This document shows positions 7,508 to 21,503 of a stretch of 44,087 nucleotides of DNA, one piece after another. The position numbers and the translations under genes are program-made. Every line of letters begins with the position of its first letter. Positions within the stretch are counted from its first letter, which is position 1. The notes under the pieces were generated by a model. That model was not told the origin of the DNA. It did not search any database and saw only the letters and a list, made by a program, of their open reading frames with translations. The stretch is from an uncultured Prevotellaceae bacterium (lineage in GTDB: Bacteria; Bacteroidota; Bacteroidia; Bacteroidales; Bacteroidaceae): positions 1 to 44,087 of the forward strand of contig CAMWJL010000008.1 of assembly GCA_947174565.1 (NCBI GenBank). Direction: 5' to 3'.

Positions 7508-10500
7508 TCATTTTTTGAGAGTTCTATAGTCTTTAGGAAGCACTCCAAACATCTTCTTGAAACTCTTGGTGAAATAACTTGGTGAAGAAAAGCCCGTCTG
7601 CTCAGCAACATGAGATGCACTTAAGGTTGTAGTACGCAGAAGGTTGGCGGCATGCTTGAGACGAATGGTAGTGATGAATTCGCTCGGAGATTGTCCTGTG
7701 ATACCATGAATTTTACGGTAGAGAGTCATGCGGCTGGCGCACATATCACTGCTGAACAAATCTACATTATAGTGCTTGTCAGAAAGATGTTCCTCTACAA
7801 TCTTCTGCGCCCGCTTAATCAGTTCCTCGTCAACAGGTGAGTAAGTCAGTTTGGCAATTTCATGACTTTCCTCATGCTGGAACTGTTGTTTGGCAACAGC
7901 ACGTTGACTCTGCAGATACTGGATGCGGTTTAGCAGGACAGCTGGACTGAAAGGTTTGGTAAGATAGTAATCTGCTCCCATCTTATAGCCTTCGAGCCGT
8001 GTCTCATCACTATGTTTCGCCGTAAGAAGGATAATTGGTGTATTACTCGTATGCTCTGCACTCTTGACATGTCGGCACAAATCAAAACCGTCCATCACGG
8101 GCATCATCACATCGCTGATAATCAAATCTATATTATTTCCTGTAGATAGTCGCTGCCAGGCCTCCTCCCCATTGCTTGCCTCCTCTATGGCATAGCCCTC
8201 TTCACGTAACTGCTCCGCAATTAGTGCACGTAGCTCCATATTATCCTCAACCAGCAAAATGCAGTTCTTGAATTGCACAGTACCAATGTCTGCACTACTG
8301 CCTGAAGTATCCTTTGTTAGGACTGACACCACTTCATGCGTTGTGGACGAAGCTATAGAAGCACTACAATTCAAAGGTATTACAAACCAAAAATCAGAAC
8401 CTACTCCCTGATGACTTTCTACACCCACCTCACCCCCGTGAAGACGTATCAGTTCACGCACCATGTACAACCCTATCCCGCTTCCACCCTGAGAGGTGGC
8501 ATTGGATGACTGGAAATAGCAATCGAAGATATGGGGCAAATCTTTAACGGCTATACCCATGCCATCGTCTATAATATGTACAGTAAGCAGGTCACAATCT
8601 TCGTCATTCAACTTCAACACCACGTTGATGTGCCCTCTTTCATGAGTAAACTTCATCGCATTACCAAGCAGATTCCAAACAACGTGATGCATCTTTTCAT
8701 GATCGAAGATGGCATACACAGGCTTGTCAGGACGCTCATAGTTCAGCAGAATACCCTTGCGTTGTGCCAAAGGCAGGAAAGCGTTCACAGCCGCCAGAAC
8801 GAAGCCGTTCATATCACCATTACGTAGTGACAGCCTTTGCTCCTCAACCTCCATACGACGGAAATCAAGAAGTTGATTGACAAGATGCTGCAATTCCAAT
8901 GTATTACGATGTATGGTCTCCAGCCGCAACCGATCAAGTTCAGGCAACGAGTTCCCAGATGCCAACATCTGCTCCACAGGCACCAATATGAGAGTGAGAG
9001 GAGTACGAAGTTCATGACTGACATTGGTAAAAAAACGAAACTTCATTTCAGTGAGTTGTTCTTCCATCTGTTCCATGCGCTTGCGACGAACAGACCGTGA
9101 ATACATCTTGAATATCAATAGAATTAGTACAAACAGACATAAACAATAGAACATGTAAGCCCACCACGCCTCCCACCAGGCTGGCAAACGATGCAAGGTA
9201 AAAACAACAGTCGGTTCACCCCAGATGCCCTGACCATTGGTCGCACGAACCTCTACGACATAATTTCCCTTGTCGAGAGATGTCAATACAATGGTATTAG
9301 CACCTACAGGCAACTCTATCCAATCTGCAACATGATTTCCGACTATGTCTTTTTTGACAAGCCGATAAGCAAACTGTATCTGAGAAGCTAAATGATGTTG
9401 CAGGGTGGTGAGTTGTAGTTCTACCACATTGGACATGCAGTCAATCTCCATTTCGTTCTTACCAAGGCATACGAAATGCTTTTTCCCATCCACAATGATG
9501 GTTGAAACCTTTGGCTTTTCATCGATTTTAGTCAATGTCTGAAAGTTGGCCGAGGCAATGGCACAGTAGCTCTCTTCTTCGCTCACACATACCGAATCGC
9601 CTGTAGTAGCGGAGAACAGACTGAAATGATCCATTTGTATCATGGGATGGTTGCACATCAGCATACGACACAGACCTGATTGCGAATCCCACTCTTTCAC
9701 ACTTTCCTGTGTAAGCACCCAGACATGCCCCTTACGGTCTTGTTGTACATCCAGTATTCTTTTACCTGACGTATCGCTAAGTTGCCGCACATACAGCGGG
9801 GCTTTGTCTTTACGATAATCATAAGAATATACACGACCCATACTGGTACCAATCCACAATGTGCCATCATCAAGTATTGTCAACGATGAACACGTTTCGT
9901 AATCATGCAGCAAAGGGATGCCCGTTTTTTCTCCCTGGCGTAACATGCACAGCCCCCTTTGCCTCCCTTGATAGAAGATATTTCCATCATGATCCCGCAC
10001 AGCACGTATCACATCTGGTATTTTCCCACGCAACACCTCCAAAAGGGAATCGGTGTCCGTTGATGCCGTATAATGTACAAAATACTTTCGAATGCTATTC
10101 TCGCAGCGTGGCAACATAAACACCTGTCGCGAAGCCCCCGATACCCACAGATTACCATACACGTCTCGAGTGATATTGCGATAATAATATCGCCCCTTTG
10201 GAAGTTGCTGAGTGATGGGACATACCAGAAGATTATTGGTTTCATCAAACTGATAAGCAAACAGGCCAGCAACAGTTGATACCCACAAAATGCCAGCCTC
10301 TTTATCTAATTCAACATCAAGAACTTTCTCTGCTCCTTGAACACCCGTGTCAAGAGTGGCCTGTTGTACCTCACAGAACGCATTGCAACCCACCATATCG
10401 GGAATGTACTTAACAATGCCTTTACCCCATGTACCTATCCAATAGCAGCCATGAGCAACATCTTCAACCATACATTGCGGATTGAAATCCTTATGCCACA

Positions 10501-11134
10501 CATAAGGGACAAAGTCCCCCTTGTGTATGTCGTAGTGCCATATTCCTCCTTCGCTCTGCGTGAGCCACAACCCATGTTGGCTATCCTCCAAAAAAGAAGT
10601 GACGAATTTCTGTCCGCAACTTCGCTTCGTTAAGTCAATCTTTTTTAGCAAATGTTCGTCGGCATCAAAATGAAACAACGTAGTGCCCGTCGATACCCAT
10701 ACCGTACCATCGCTGAGGGCATAGAGCGCCTCAATCGCATGTCGTCCCAATGTGTTCTCCAAAGCTATGCCATGAATACTATAATCACGTTTGTCCAATA
10801 CATACCCCCCCTGTGAAGTTCCGAACCAAATATGTCCTTTGCCATCTTCAACAATATCGAGCACATAGTTTGAACGCATTAACCGAGGAGTGTCTTCATT
10901 CGAACAGAAGACATCTGCTTGATAACCGTTGTCACGATAAAGTCCCCCCTCTGTACTATACCACATGTACCCTTCGCTATCGCGAAAGAACACATACACA
11001 TTACCCCAAGGGATATTCTTAATACAAGAAATATCATATACGGCAAGATTACCGTCCGCCTTCATATTGGGACTTAAAAGACAAGATAGTATTGTCAGCA
11101 GTACCAATCGTCCTCGTATGCAGAAGTAAGACAT
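7508..11134 (-). CDS. Hybrid two-component system sensor/regulator (beta-propeller sensor, histidine kinase, receiver, AraC HTH)
   Basis: Periplasmic propeller repeats (GHIWFGTSQGGYV, GTVWVSTGTTLF), kinase FFTNVSHELRTPLTLILVPVEQM, GGSGIGLYMVRELIRLHGG, receiver DLIISDVMMPVMDGFDLC, C-terminal AraC HTH (VAEQTGFSSPSYFTKSFKKMFGVLPKDYR). Confidence 0.96.
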   Translation of the reverse strand: MSYFCIRGRLVLLTILSCLLSPNMKADGNLAVYDISCIKNIPWGNVYVFFRDSEGYMWYSTEGGLYRDNGYQADVFCSNEDTPRLMRSNYVLDIVEDGKGHIWFGTSQGGYVLDKRDYSIHGIALENTLGRHAIEALYALSDGTVWVSTGTTLFHFDADEHLLKKIDLTKRSCGQKFVTSFLEDSQHGLWLTQSEGGIWHYDIHKGDFVPYVWHKDFNPQCMVEDVAHGCYWIGTWGKGIVKYIPDMVGCNAFCEVQQATLDTGVQGAEKVLDVELDKEAGILWVSTVAGLFAYQFDETNNLLVCPITQQLPKGRYYYRNITRDVYGNLWVSGASRQVFMLPRCENSIRKYFVHYTASTDTDSLLEVLRGKIPDVIRAVRDHDGNIFYQGRQRGLCMLRQGEKTGIPLLHDYETCSSLTILDDGTLWIGTSMGRVYSYDYRKDKAPLYVRQLSDTSGKRILDVQQDRKGHVWVLTQESVKEWDSQSGLCRMLMCNHPMIQMDHFSLFSATTGDSVCVSEEESYCAIASANFQTLTKIDEKPKVSTIIVDGKKHFVCLGKNEMEIDCMSNVVELQLTTLQHHLASQIQFAYRLVKKDIVGNHVADWIELPVGANTIVLTSLDKGNYVVEVRATNGQGIWGEPTVVFTLHRLPAWWEAWWAYMFYCLCLFVLILLIFKMYSRSVRRKRMEQMEEQLTEMKFRFFTNVSHELRTPLTLILVPVEQMLASGNSLPELDRLRLETIHRNTLELQHLVNQLLDFRRMEVEEQRLSLRNGDMNGFVLAAVNAFLPLAQRKGILLNYERPDKPVYAIFDHEKMHHVVWNLLGNAMKFTHERGHINVVLKLNDEDCDLLTVHIIDDGMGIAVKDLPHIFDCYFQSSNATSQGGSGIGLYMVRELIRLHGGEVGVESHQGVGSDFWFVIPLNCSASIASSTTHEVVSVLTKDTSGSSADIGTVQFKNCILLVEDNMELRALIAEQLREEGYAIEEASNGEEAWQRLSTGNNIDLIISDVMMPVMDGFDLCRHVKSAEHTSNTPIILLTAKHSDETRLEGYKMGADYYLTKPFSPAVLLNRIQYLQSQRAVAKQQFQHEESHEIAKLTYSPVDEELIKRAQKIVEEHLSDKHYNVDLFSSDMCASRMTLYRKIHGITGQSPSEFITTIRLKHAANLLRTTTLSASHVAEQTGFSSPSYFTKSFKKMFGVLPKDYRTLKK

Positions 11135-11159
11135 TTGATGCGGTCGAGAGATTATGTGA

Positions 11160-12683
11160 TTATTTCAGTTGCAATATCGTTTCCTCGTAAGGTTTCAGTG
11201 CTGGTACACTTATTGTCACCTCTTTACCCTTCGTATTCTTCACCTTGATGGTTTGTGGTTCGCTGGTAGTGAGACCAAAGTTCTCCACATCCACCCACTG
11301 TGTACCTTCCTTGGTATAGACCGCACTGGCCGAGACGACAGCGGGCTGATAGTTAATGTAGGGCAACCTGGCATAGCCCCACAGCAATTTGCCCGACTTC
11401 GTACGACCAATCATCTTCGGAGCCCACTCATCTTCATCTATACCACAACCCTTGCCATTGAAGATTACAATCAGGTCATTACCCTCCTGACGAGTCTTAA
11501 CCGCTTTGACACCACGACCAAAATTTACCTCCTTGTAACTACCAAATATGAGACTCGACACGTCCACTTCCTTCGCTGGGTCGAAGTCCTGCTCACCACG
11601 AATGCGTAGTTCTATTTTTTTTGTTTTAGCGTTGATTGGCTTGAGGTTCAGCACCTCTAACAACAGTCCTTTGTTCATCTTGATACAAATATTCTTGCTG
11701 CTGTGCGTATCATTGGGTTTATCCTCATTTTTCAACGTGTCAATTACAGCGAAATTCATCTGGATGACACGCCCCTCCTCATCCTGATAGACCTTAGCTC
11801 GTTCGTACTTGAACCAAGACTCGGGCGTTCCGTCCTCGTGACACGAGAAGGCGTAGGTGTAAGCCTCACCAGGTTCGACAATCCAATGCAAACCATCCAG
11901 CGAACGTTCATACCAAGCGATGCGCCCCAACCAGTCATTGACAATAAGATGATACTGCAAAGAGTCGCGCCATACAACAGGATCTTCAAAACGTCCCTCC
12001 ACATTGGGATAGATACGCTCAGAAGTAATCTGTCGCCAAGGTTGCAGACCATCACGGCTAATCCACACACCACCACCACGACACACCATCAAGCGTGAAC
12101 CATCAGACCTGCGGCAGAAAGTAAGATTGCTCAGTCCCTCAATGACACGATGACCACGAGCATCAAACTCAAATTTACCAAACATCCAAGGACCTTCGGG
12201 CTTGTTGGCAATGTAATAGCCATCGATGGTGTAAACCACAATGCGTCCATCCTCTAAAACGTAAGCCTCAGGGTTATGCCCCTTACCGATGCTATTCTGT
12301 ACCTTGTAAGGTCCGCCCATGTTTAGGCTGGTAGCATGAAACACCGTACTATTACTCCAGAACATGTGCCCTTTGGGACTATTCTCAGGCCAGCCACACA
12401 CATAAAGGTGGTACAGCCCATCTTTGCCTTTTAGGATATTGCCACCCCAAAAACTCACACTATCCAATTCTATGCCGTTGTCCACATAGCGGTTACGCAC
12501 AGCCTCTGTACCCCAATTAGCATGTGCCACCCGACTGGAGGCCATAGCCCCAAAACGATCCATGTGTCGTCCGCCCAGTACCAGCTTGTCCCATTCCGCA
12601 GGGCGCTGTCGTTCCTCTACTTGAGCAGTAGCCATAGTGGAAATCATCGCACCAAGTGCGAATAGTAAAATGTAACTTTTCAT
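11160..12683 (-). CDS. Secreted glycoside hydrolase-like protein, five-bladed beta-propeller type (GH43/GH117-like), family uncertain
   Basis: Signal peptide. Propeller-like motifs DGLYHLYVCGWPENSPKG, GHNPEAYVLEDGRIVVYTIDGYYIANKPEGPW, NVEGRFEDPVVWRDSLQYHLIVND. Adjacent to HTCS and GH2 genes. Confidence 0.6.
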   Translation of the reverse strand: MKSYILLFALGAMISTMATAQVEERQRPAEWDKLVLGGRHMDRFGAMASSRVAHANWGTEAVRNRYVDNGIELDSVSFWGGNILKGKDGLYHLYVCGWPENSPKGHMFWSNSTVFHATSLNMGGPYKVQNSIGKGHNPEAYVLEDGRIVVYTIDGYYIANKPEGPWMFGKFEFDARGHRVIEGLSNLTFCRRSDGSRLMVCRGGGVWISRDGLQPWRQITSERIYPNVEGRFEDPVVWRDSLQYHLIVNDWLGRIAWYERSLDGLHWIVEPGEAYTYAFSCHEDGTPESWFKYERAKVYQDEEGRVIQMNFAVIDTLKNEDKPNDTHSSKNICIKMNKGLLLEVLNLKPINAKTKKIELRIRGEQDFDPAKEVDVSSLIFGSYKEVNFGRGVKAVKTRQEGNDLIVIFNGKGCGIDEDEWAPKMIGRTKSGKLLWGYARLPYINYQPAVVSASAVYTKEGTQWVDVENFGLTTSEPQTIKVKNTKGKEVTISVPALKPYEETILQLK

Positions 12684-12948
12684 TGATTTGTTGATTTTTT
12701 ATTTTTGCAAAACTAACAATAATTTACTTTCGTAGCAGTACTTTCTTGCCATTTTTAATCAAAAGACAAGTCATACCATCCTCTTTTGCTTATCTACTAC
12801 TCAAAACGTAGGTTAAAAACAACGTAACTTGGAGCATTGAGCAAATCCCCATGCTCAAAAAGTAATATCTGTTTTCACCATAGTGTCCGCTTTTATAAAC
12901 TTTGCCTAATTATATGGCATGGTATTCATTATACATAGTTACCATTAT

Positions 12949-13052
12949 AAAATCAAGTAAACTACTAATTACTTTGTTATGGGAATATTACCGACAAAGT
13001 TTATTTAGGTAATAATGCGTATAATTACCTAAATTTATTATGACTTGATTTT
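12949..13052. promoter_or_regulatory. Nested inverted repeats in the intergenic region (candidate regulator-binding site)
   Basis: Outer AAAATCAAGT (12949-12958) / ACTTGATTTT (13043-13052). Inner ATTTAGGTAAT (13003-13013) / ATTACCTAAAT (13024-13034), perfect 11 bp. Confidence 0.45.
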
Positions 13053-13216
13053 TTCGATACAAAATTACAAATAAGTGGCGTACACAGCACGACATCTTGG
13101 TATCAAAGAATGGCAACCTTGTAACAAACATAATCTGGACAGGGGAATAAATGAATTGAAGCCACAAAGGAACGCTTTAATCTTTACGTTGTAGCTTCCC
13201 TTAACCCATCAACTTC

Positions 13217-16234
<3,018 letters not shown>

Positions 16235-16378
16235 TTATTTTTCTGCAAAATTATGAAGAAATGTCCCCTCAATGACAAATAGTCGGTATCAAAAAATGGT
16301 AACTTCGTAACAAACAGTTCCTCCACCTAAACGAGACGAGATTCCACAAGGGAAAGAGCCCTCTAATAGGGACTGCCG

Positions 16379-17719
16379 TCACTCTAATTTTCCCAGATAT
16401 TCGAGGATGTTCGGGTGGCTGGGGCGCAGGGCATTGGCATCATACAAACGCCCCTCCTTGTCGTAGATGAGGAAGCGGGGGATGCCCTGTACGTTCAGGG
16501 CATGCGCAAGAGCCTCGTTTTTGTCACGCCATTGGTTGCCGTGCATGTTCAGGGTCTGCATCTTGTTCTTCCAAGCCTTTTCGTCGCTGTCGAGAGAGAT
16601 AGAGACGAACTTCACGTTGTCGTTCTGCAAGTCCTTTTCAAGTTGCTGAAGGAAAGGGACTTCCTTGCAGCAAGGACCACACCAGGAGGCCCACAAATCC
16701 ACATAGACATACGAGCCTTTGAAAGTCGCCATGTCCATTTCCTTACCGTCCGCATCGACCAAGATGACACCTTCGGGGAATGGGGAGCCTTTGACGGAGG
16801 TTCTGCGACGCGTAAATTCCTCGACCAGTTCGGAATCTACGCCATAGGTGCTGACCGCTTCTTTCAGTTCTGCCAAACCAGCCTCGAAGTCGTTGCCATA
16901 ATTGAAGCGGCGCACAAAATTGTCCGCAATGACATTGCCCACTTTCCTTCTCATGTCCTCGTTAGAGATGCGGTCATGCAAGGCAGCCAGCCGCTCGTTC
17001 ATGGTTCCAGCCGGCAGCATTTGGAAAATGATGTAGGACGCAGAGGAGAAACAAGCCGCCAATGGAGTGTCCAATATCCGCAATGGCTCTTCGTACAAAT
17101 CCTTGGACGTGAAAGAGAGCTGATCAAGCGCAATGCCCACAGCTCTCGGGATGGACTCATAGTTGTTCCATGCCGAAGTATAAGCCCACAGACGGAGATA
17201 CTGCTTCACGGATTCGGAGCAAGCATACACCTGCGTGAGTGAATCCACGGCATCCTGATAAGAGCGGAGAAATGGCAAAAGTTCCTCCGCCTTCAACGTC
17301 TTTCCCTGCGTCCAAAAGAAACGGTCGCTGGCCCACAGCTTCTTGTTAAAGGCAGACAACGCCTTGTTGTCATCCCCAGCGTCAGTTATCATGGGGCAAC
17401 CCTGCTCCAGCTGCAACGTGAGGGGATAAGCAGCGTTTGTACCCGAGAGATAAACAGGCATCAATAACTGCACATTTCCGTTGCGTCCATACAGCTGGTA
17501 GAAACCATTTGATGACACAGGCGCATCGCCTTCAAACGTCTTGTCGGCAGCCTTCAACGCCACCCCATCAGCAGACAAAGCACCATCCAACGGGCGGACA
17601 TGCAAAGCCAACTGCTCGGCATTTCCTGCAGGATAACGTCCTTGTATGCGGATTGTCTGTGCATTCAGCACCAAAGCCCCCAACGTGGCGGCTATTGCGA
17701 AATAGACTCTTTTTCTCAT
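16379..17719 (-). CDS. TlpA/AhpC-TSA-type thioredoxin-fold protein
   Basis: Signal peptide (MRKRVYFAIAATLGALVLNAQ) and C-terminal thioredoxin motif VDLWASWCGPCCKEVPFLQQLEKDL. Start trimmed from 17788. Confidence 0.88.
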   Translation of the reverse strand: MRKRVYFAIAATLGALVLNAQTIRIQGRYPAGNAEQLALHVRPLDGALSADGVALKAADKTFEGDAPVSSNGFYQLYGRNGNVQLLMPVYLSGTNAAYPLTLQLEQGCPMITDAGDDNKALSAFNKKLWASDRFFWTQGKTLKAEELLPFLRSYQDAVDSLTQVYACSESVKQYLRLWAYTSAWNNYESIPRAVGIALDQLSFTSKDLYEEPLRILDTPLAACFSSASYIIFQMLPAGTMNERLAALHDRISNEDMRRKVGNVIADNFVRRFNYGNDFEAGLAELKEAVSTYGVDSELVEEFTRRRTSVKGSPFPEGVILVDADGKEMDMATFKGSYVYVDLWASWCGPCCKEVPFLQQLEKDLQNDNVKFVSISLDSDEKAWKNKMQTLNMHGNQWRDKNEALAHALNVQGIPRFLIYDKEGRLYDANALRPSHPNILEYLGKLE

Positions 17720-17978
17720 ATCTGTCTTATTTTTGAATGGGTTATACTTAGCGTAAGTTCTATGAATTGACAATTCGGCAATCAGCAAGAATGCTGCAAC
17801 GTGCAGGTGTTCAGACTTTACGCATCACTGACCACTCTCGCCATGCTTACCGAGGACAAAGTTACAGAATTTATCTGTGTTGCGGATGACTTCTGCCCGT
17901 TTTTTGATGTACAGATGGCAAAATCGGTCTTGGAAAGCATTCCAATTATCCGTACAAAGCATTCACATAGAAATGTTA

Positions 17979-20801
17979 TTATCTCTTCTTCGGCTGCTTG
18001 TTGAACTTATAGGTTACGCTGAATAACAGATAGGATGGGAGCGACATGGCAAGGGTCTCGCGGATGCCACGCTCATTGACTATGTAGGCCACACTCTTGT
18101 ACTGGCGGAGGATGTCGATGGCCTGCAATTTCAAGCCTATACGGTTCTTCAGGATGGATTTTGACAAAGTGGCATTCCATGCACACATCAGTTTATTTAA
18201 TTCATCGTTTGCGTAGCCTTGGCGTCTGACGAGTTCGCAATCAATGGTGAAGTCAAAATAAGCTGGGAGATTGGCATCCAACGAGAAACCGCCAGTATAT
18301 TCCCAGGTATCTCGTTGGCTAACATCCGTTCTACTCCTCATCGTCTTTTTCCAATCGGTAGCCATATAGATTCTTCCAAATATATTCTTGTTGACAGAGA
18401 ACTTCAAGTCGCATGGCAGATATAAATGCAGTTCATCATTGCTTATTTGCTGTGAAATACCAGTGGTTCCTTCCGCCACATAGTTCTTCGTTCTCAAATA
18501 ACTGGCAGCCACGGTGTAGCCGAGGCTGATGTTGCGCTGAACCACTTTTATTTGGTGTTCTCCTTTCGTGCTGAACTCCAGATTCCAATTACCATTCACG
18601 TTGTATGGCTTATTGATGTAAACGCCTGTGTTATAGCGATAAGATTGGATAATTTGATTGAAATAACGTATATACTTCAAATGTTGCCTCAGGTGTGAAT
18701 GATTTTGCTTGATTGGGTATTGCCACAAAACTTCCGTATTCCATACTACTGGCGACTTCAGAAAGGCATTGCCCTCATAGATGTTGATACGATCTGATGT
18801 CAGTGGGAGGGAAATGAGCTGAGTAGCTTCTGGCAAGGAATACTTCAACGAGGTAACTGCCGTGATATCCCATTCTGTATTGTTAAGAATATTTCCCACC
18901 CATTTGTTGCGGGAGATGGTCAACGAAGGTTCAATAAACACGAGAGATTGTGTCAGACAGGTATCAACCGAATAGCGAGTGTAATGGGTGCTACGTTCTA
19001 TGATAGATAGCGGTAAATTAACATAGACTTCTGTACGCAAATTCTTGTTGAGATTCCTGTGGTCATAATGGTATCCGATGCCCATCCGATATCTGTTCTC
19101 CGTCATCTTTTTGTCATAACTGTTCATCGCATCGTCTATGGATGTTATCACATCGGTTATCGTTTCTCTGTCCTTGTCGCGATTGAAGCGGTAGCCCGCG
19201 TAGAAATTCAAGTCGGTATTATACAACAGACGCGAAATCTTGTACGACACATCAGTCTTTGCCTCCACATGGCTATTGGGACGGTCGATTGCTTCCATTA
19301 TGTCTGCCTGTATCTGTCCTTGATGCCATGTGAGATAGCGATTAAAGCGGTCTGAATCATAATTGCTTTTAGCGTAATCCACTCCTGCGCTGAACTCTAT
19401 GATGTCAGTCGAAAGCAAATTCTTGGCTAAGGCGAAATCCTGTGATGCTCCGTACTCCTTATTCTTGCTGTTTATCCAGCGTCTGCGAGCACTGATTATT
19501 GACGGGTCGTTGAGAGTCACCCCCATGTTGAAAAGCGAGTCAAGCACGGCAATACCTTGCTGCCTCGTGTCTGTGTCCGACTCGTAGTAGCGTTCATCGC
19601 TGTCATCCTTCTTGCTGTTGAATCGCAGCTTCGTTGTGCTCTCCATCCAAAAGGGCATCTTCAAGGTGTATTTGTTGGACAACGATGCCCCGAGATTCCT
19701 GTTGACAGAAGTGTTCTTTGAGGTGCTGAATGTGCTGCCTTTGTTGTGGAAAGTCTCCTGAAACTCGTCCGTCTCCCATTCCCGTTTCTTTCGGTTCAGT
19801 TCCACCCTCGTCACATTCTTGCTCTTTTTGTGCTCCGTCAGCAGTTCCGCTGTTATCAAATTACTGACGGTGCGTCCCTCTCTCTCCCCGTCGTCAGAAG
19901 CAAAGCCATTGAACGCATAATCGGTCATGTTCAGGTTGTTCATGCCCCCCACGATGGCAAACCTGGAAACATCGGTGAAACGAAGGCCGAACAGACGGTT
20001 CAAGTAAGCGTCTTCAGTTCCAGTTCCTACCTCCACGTTTGCCATGTAACCCTTGCTATATTCTTTCTTCAGGTTTACGTCCATCACGAAGTCCTTCTTG
20101 GCTTTATCATCGTGCAATGCCATCGCCTTTTCTGTTGTTCGGTCATATACCTTAATATCCTTCACTGTGTAGTATGGAAGGTTCTCCAACATCAGTTTGT
20201 TGTTTCCACGAAAGAAATCTTTTCCGTTGAGTAGCAAATTGTCTATTTTCTTGCCATTGACAAATATCTCACCCTGCTTGGTCAGTTCCGTACCTGGCAT
20301 CTGCTTAATCAGTGCATCAAGCATACTGCCATCGGATACGTTAAAGGCATCAGCGTTATACACCAATGTGTCACCACGATAGAACATCTTTACTTTCGTG
20401 GCTGTCACCATAACTTCGCCAAGTGTCTGCTCTGTAAAAGAGTTCTTCCTTTTCACAAATAATGTAGGAAGGTCAAAAAAAGCATTTTTCCTGACAGACT
20501 TCAACGAGTGAGTACTGTACAGCGTTTGGTAGTCAGGATGAATCACCTTGATGATACATGACCGAAACGACTTATCTCGATTTACCCGGAACGAGAACAT
20601 ATCACGCCCCTTGATTTGAGTGCTGTCTAACGTAACGCTGTCCTTGTTTAAAAGATACACATTCGCTCCTTTAATTCCTGCATCCGTGAAATTATCATGA
20701 ACACGACCTCTCAGCCAATATTGATTATTTTGTGAAGATACCGCCGAACACAAAATAAGGAACGATACCATGATGGCAAGACGAAGAACATAACGGTTCA
20801 T
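17979..20801 (-). CDS. Outer-membrane beta-barrel protein with carboxypeptidase-like N-terminal domain (TonB-receptor-like)
   Basis: Signal peptide, CarboxypepD_reg-like domain (WLRGRVHDNFTDAGIKGANVYLLNK), plug-like region (VNGKKIDNLLLNGKDFFRGN), beta-barrel repeats, terminal aromatic strand (FSVTYKFNKQPKKR). Confidence 0.85.
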   Translation of the reverse strand: MNRYVLRLAIMVSFLILCSAVSSQNNQYWLRGRVHDNFTDAGIKGANVYLLNKDSVTLDSTQIKGRDMFSFRVNRDKSFRSCIIKVIHPDYQTLYSTHSLKSVRKNAFFDLPTLFVKRKNSFTEQTLGEVMVTATKVKMFYRGDTLVYNADAFNVSDGSMLDALIKQMPGTELTKQGEIFVNGKKIDNLLLNGKDFFRGNNKLMLENLPYYTVKDIKVYDRTTEKAMALHDDKAKKDFVMDVNLKKEYSKGYMANVEVGTGTEDAYLNRLFGLRFTDVSRFAIVGGMNNLNMTDYAFNGFASDDGEREGRTVSNLITAELLTEHKKSKNVTRVELNRKKREWETDEFQETFHNKGSTFSTSKNTSVNRNLGASLSNKYTLKMPFWMESTTKLRFNSKKDDSDERYYESDTDTRQQGIAVLDSLFNMGVTLNDPSIISARRRWINSKNKEYGASQDFALAKNLLSTDIIEFSAGVDYAKSNYDSDRFNRYLTWHQGQIQADIMEAIDRPNSHVEAKTDVSYKISRLLYNTDLNFYAGYRFNRDKDRETITDVITSIDDAMNSYDKKMTENRYRMGIGYHYDHRNLNKNLRTEVYVNLPLSIIERSTHYTRYSVDTCLTQSLVFIEPSLTISRNKWVGNILNNTEWDITAVTSLKYSLPEATQLISLPLTSDRINIYEGNAFLKSPVVWNTEVLWQYPIKQNHSHLRQHLKYIRYFNQIIQSYRYNTGVYINKPYNVNGNWNLEFSTKGEHQIKVVQRNISLGYTVAASYLRTKNYVAEGTTGISQQISNDELHLYLPCDLKFSVNKNIFGRIYMATDWKKTMRSRTDVSQRDTWEYTGGFSLDANLPAYFDFTIDCELVRRQGYANDELNKLMCAWNATLSKSILKNRIGLKLQAIDILRQYKSVAYIVNERGIRETLAMSLPSYLLFSVTYKFNKQPKKR

Positions 20802-21251
20802 ATAAATACAATATATCCTACTTCCATACTTGAATTTTCGAGATATCCCATGGTAATATGTCCGTTTGATTTTATCATGCCTTTTTATGCCAATTCTTGT
20901 ACTTGATTATATTTTTGTCTGATTTTTGCCCCAAATGTATTGTATTATTCTGTAAAATAAAAATTTAGGATGATTTATTTGCTTCGATTTACTTTAATCT
21001 GCTTTAATTAGGCTTAATTGTAAAAAAACGGGGATGAAACCGCTACAAATATCTAAACATTAGTATGTTGTGTGTTTTATCCCTAAAAATGAACAACATT
21101 TGCTTTTTACTGCGGTATCCAGTCAGTTGTAAAGAATGGTTTCAAAAATGGATGTCAGAATGATGAATATGCCAGTTCGGGATAATCTTTGGTCTTCGGA
21201 CAGGGTGGACATGAGGCGTCTAACACTTCGGTGCAAGGTACGCTTTCTGAG

Positions 21252-21332
21252 CCTCTAAATCGGAGTCCCCGACGTCGGTCGGTCGGAGTCGGGGACTCCG
21301 ATTGGTCGATGTCGGGGACATCGATTTTCCCC
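21252..21332 (+). repeat. ~80-bp palindromic repeat element, copy A
   Basis: CCTCTAAATCGGAGTCCCCGAC...GTCGGGGACATCGATTTTCCCC. Contains GGAGTC-GGG-GACTCC and GATGTC-GGG-GACATC hairpin units. Same ends as copy B in opposite orientation. Confidence 0.85.
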
Positions 21333-21388
21333 ATCAAAACAGGGGTAAAGTTGATGCAGAGTGACAGGTCTTCATGCCACTGCTTATT

Positions 21389-21434
21389 ATATCAAAAACA
21401 GGCTCCGTTCTGTCATGCAGAACGGAGCCTGTTT
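21389..21434 (-). terminator. Rho-independent terminator of the SusCD/PKD operon
   Basis: AAACAGGCTCCGTTCTG / CAGAACGGAGCCTGTTT (17 bp perfect, 5-nt loop), followed on the minus strand by TTGATATAA. Confidence 0.85.
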
Positions 21435-21503
21435 GTCATCCTTCCTTGGGGCATGCCATCAGGAGGACATGAGAAATGTTCTTATTCAGAACAGAAGCAA
21501 TGC

